Source: Sacculina carcini (Eukaryota > Arthropoda > Thecostraca > Sacculinidae). From it: 64,000 nucleotides of DNA. Positions 62,933 to 64,000 of this stretch are shown here, piece after piece. A program made the position numbers and the translations under genes. Numbering within the stretch: the first letter of the stretch is position 1; each line of letters starts with the position of its first letter. The notes under the pieces are model-generated. The model was not told the origin of the DNA. It ran no database searches and saw nothing but the letters and a program-made list of their open reading frames with translations. The stretch spans positions 3,728,049-3,792,048 of the forward strand of contig OU696590.1 in NCBI GenBank assembly GCA_916048095.2, written 5' to 3'.

Positions 62933-64000
62933 TCAGGTGGTGCTGTTGTGTACGAAGAGGGCGCTGCTGTGGCTGGAGATGGTAGAACCCGGAACTGCCG
63001 AATGAATTGGCGGTTGCTCTCGCGTCAGACGGCCTGATCCATCAACTTTGATAAGGTATTGGTCGTGTGGCCTAGATTCCACGATCACTCCAGTCCGGTC
63101 CCACCTCTTGCTGTGCGTACCTGCTTGGTTTTGTAGCAACACGCGGCTGCCGGGTGCCAACGGCGGCAGGCAGCGGGTGGTCGGTTGCAGGTCGTCCACC
63201 TGTGCTATGAATCGCCGCCGAAGTGCCGCCTCGCGCTGCTGCCATACATCTCGCCACACCGGATGCACTGATTGCTCTGTAAAAATCTGTGATCGAGGTG
63301 CGACTGGCAAGAGGTCACGTAGATTTTTTCCGAATATTACCTGTGAGGGGGACATTCCCGTGTCCGCGTCTGGCGTGTTCCGATACTGAAGCAATCCAGC
63401 TGTGATGGCCTCGTCGTCTGCCCGGCCGTTACAGTCCAAGTGCGATGAGAGTAGCCGCTTCATCGACTTTACAGCCACTTCTGCACAACCATTGGACTGT
63501 GGGTGGTAAGCCGACGATCGTCGATGTCTCACTCCCCAGCGTTCAAGGAAAGATTCCGTTGCTTTGGCTGAAAACTCTGGCCCACCGTCCGTACTCAGTT
63601 CTTCGGCGATGCCAAATGTGGCAAAGTACGCCAGCAGGGTGTTTATCAGTCCCTGCGACCCTGACCGAGCTGCAGATATATGGGGCCACCCGCTGAAGCG
63701 GTCTACTATGACAAGGTAGTCCTTGCATCGTGTGCTGAAATAATCAGCTGCCACGGACTGAAAAAGCCTGGTCGGAACGCTTGACTCAGTTGGGGGCATC
63801 CGCGCTTGAGAGGGCGTCATTCGCCAGCATTCTATGCATTCATCTCGTTGGCTGTTAATGTCTGCCGTGATTCCGGGCCAAAACATCGTATTTGCCGCAC
63901 GAGCCATCATCTTGCCCGTACCTTGGTGAGCTGCGTGCAAGCTGCGGAGCACCTCTCCACGCAAAGACTTCGGCACAAGTATTCTGTCCTCCAGCATGGG
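62933..64000 (-). CDS. Ty3/gypsy pol polyprotein, integrase region (5' end beyond window)
   Basis: An open frame of 354 codons from an ATG at 63997, which also continues open to the window edge (a Pro codon at 63998-64000), so the ATG is probably internal to pol. Integrase joins the LTR cDNA ends to host DNA in the nucleus. Counting from that ATG, the zinc-binding residues are H21, H24, C54 and C57. The catalytic triad is D85 (in VAADYF), D137 (in STDGGPEF) and E173 (in NGCAEVAVK), with 35 residues between D137 and E173. WPG at 40-42, HPQSNG at 165-170 and YRNTPD at 205-210 are family hallmarks. Residues about 278-325 resemble the GPY/F module and end in DGSGRLTR. After that the frame loses similarity to the usual family ending and stops at 62933-62935, probably because of a frameshift. 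All catalytic residues are intact. Confidence 0.93.
   Translation of the reverse strand, partial: PMLEDRILVPKSLRGEVLRSLHAAHQGTGKMMARAANTMFWPGITADINSQRDECIECWRMTPSQARMPPTESSVPTRLFQSVAADYFSTRCKDYLVIVDRFSGWPHISAARSGSQGLINTLLAYFATFGIAEELSTDGGPEFSAKATESFLERWGVRHRRSSAYHPQSNGCAEVAVKSMKRLLSSHLDCNGRADDEAITAGLLQYRNTPDADTGMSPSQVIFGKNLRDLLPVAPRSQIFTEQSVHPVWRDVWQQREAALRRRFIAQVDDLQPTTRCLPPLAPGSRVLLQNQAGTHSKRWDRTGVIVESRPHDQYLIKVDGSGRLTREQPPIHSAVPGSTISSHSSALFVHNSTT

Larger units (their letters stand above)
62114..64000 (-). mobile_element. 3' part of a Ty3/gypsy-type LTR retrotransposon
   Basis: Reading on the minus strand from the right edge: pol integrase region, pol tail, stop codon next to a palindrome, polypurine tract, then a 3' LTR starting TGTAGA. 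The 5' LTR, gag, protease and reverse transcriptase would lie beyond 64000. The integrase identifies the group: an HHCC finger, a DD35E core and a GPY/F-like tail are typical of Ty3/gypsy (Metaviridae) elements. Base composition is far more balanced than in the AT-rich arrays on its left. A probable frameshift in pol suggests this copy is inactive. Confidence 0.88.

Noticed and set aside
63048-63728. Plus-strand and alternate minus-strand open frames over the integrase region
   Set aside because: They are shadows of the integrase frame, which has clear catalytic motifs.

Overview
The window looks like repeat-rich heterochromatin from a eukaryote, most likely an animal (a marine invertebrate would fit, but this is inference). 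I see no bacterial features and no convincing host protein-coding gene. The only recognisable protein is the 3' part of a Ty3/gypsy-type retrotransposon pol gene at the right edge. The many long open frames elsewhere come from 9-bp repeats, whose length is a multiple of three and which leave five of six frames open.

Layout: (1) 1-8668 is a satellite of about 68-bp monomers (about 127 copies) with overlapping short dyads and a higher-order period of about 1155 bp (17 monomers). (2) 8669-10452 is an uninterrupted but decayed array of the 9-mer CTTTATTTT, abutting a broken satellite monomer. (3) 10453-62208 is a macrosatellite of about 90 units. Each unit is a conserved spacer of about 196 bp followed by a very pure CTTTATTTT array of roughly 5 to 150 copies. 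Unit lengths are almost all 237 + 9k bp. The array contains nested segmental duplications and runs of variant 9-mers. (4) 62114-64000 is the 3' end of a minus-strand Ty3/gypsy element: integrase with HHCC and DD35E residues, a probably frameshifted pol tail, a 24-bp palindrome, a polypurine tract and a 3' LTR.

The most interesting observation links regions 3 and 4. The 95 bp at 62114-62208, which by a TGTAGA/TCTACA terminal match would be the 3' end of the retrotransposon LTR, is also the core of every macrosatellite spacer. This shared core carries a minus-strand tRNA-like segment: a perfect B box GGTTCGAATCC, a partial A box, and a D-arm resembling tRNA-Leu/Ser. The four copies nearest the LTR carry the LTR-like base (GTTCGG) where inspected distal copies carry GTCCGG. 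I infer that the macrosatellite was seeded at an LTR/microsatellite junction and then expanded, leaving about 91 copies of an LTR/tRNA-like fragment. Each array unit also has a TATATATA box and a potential GCAA-loop hairpin. Whether any copy is transcribed cannot be told from sequence.
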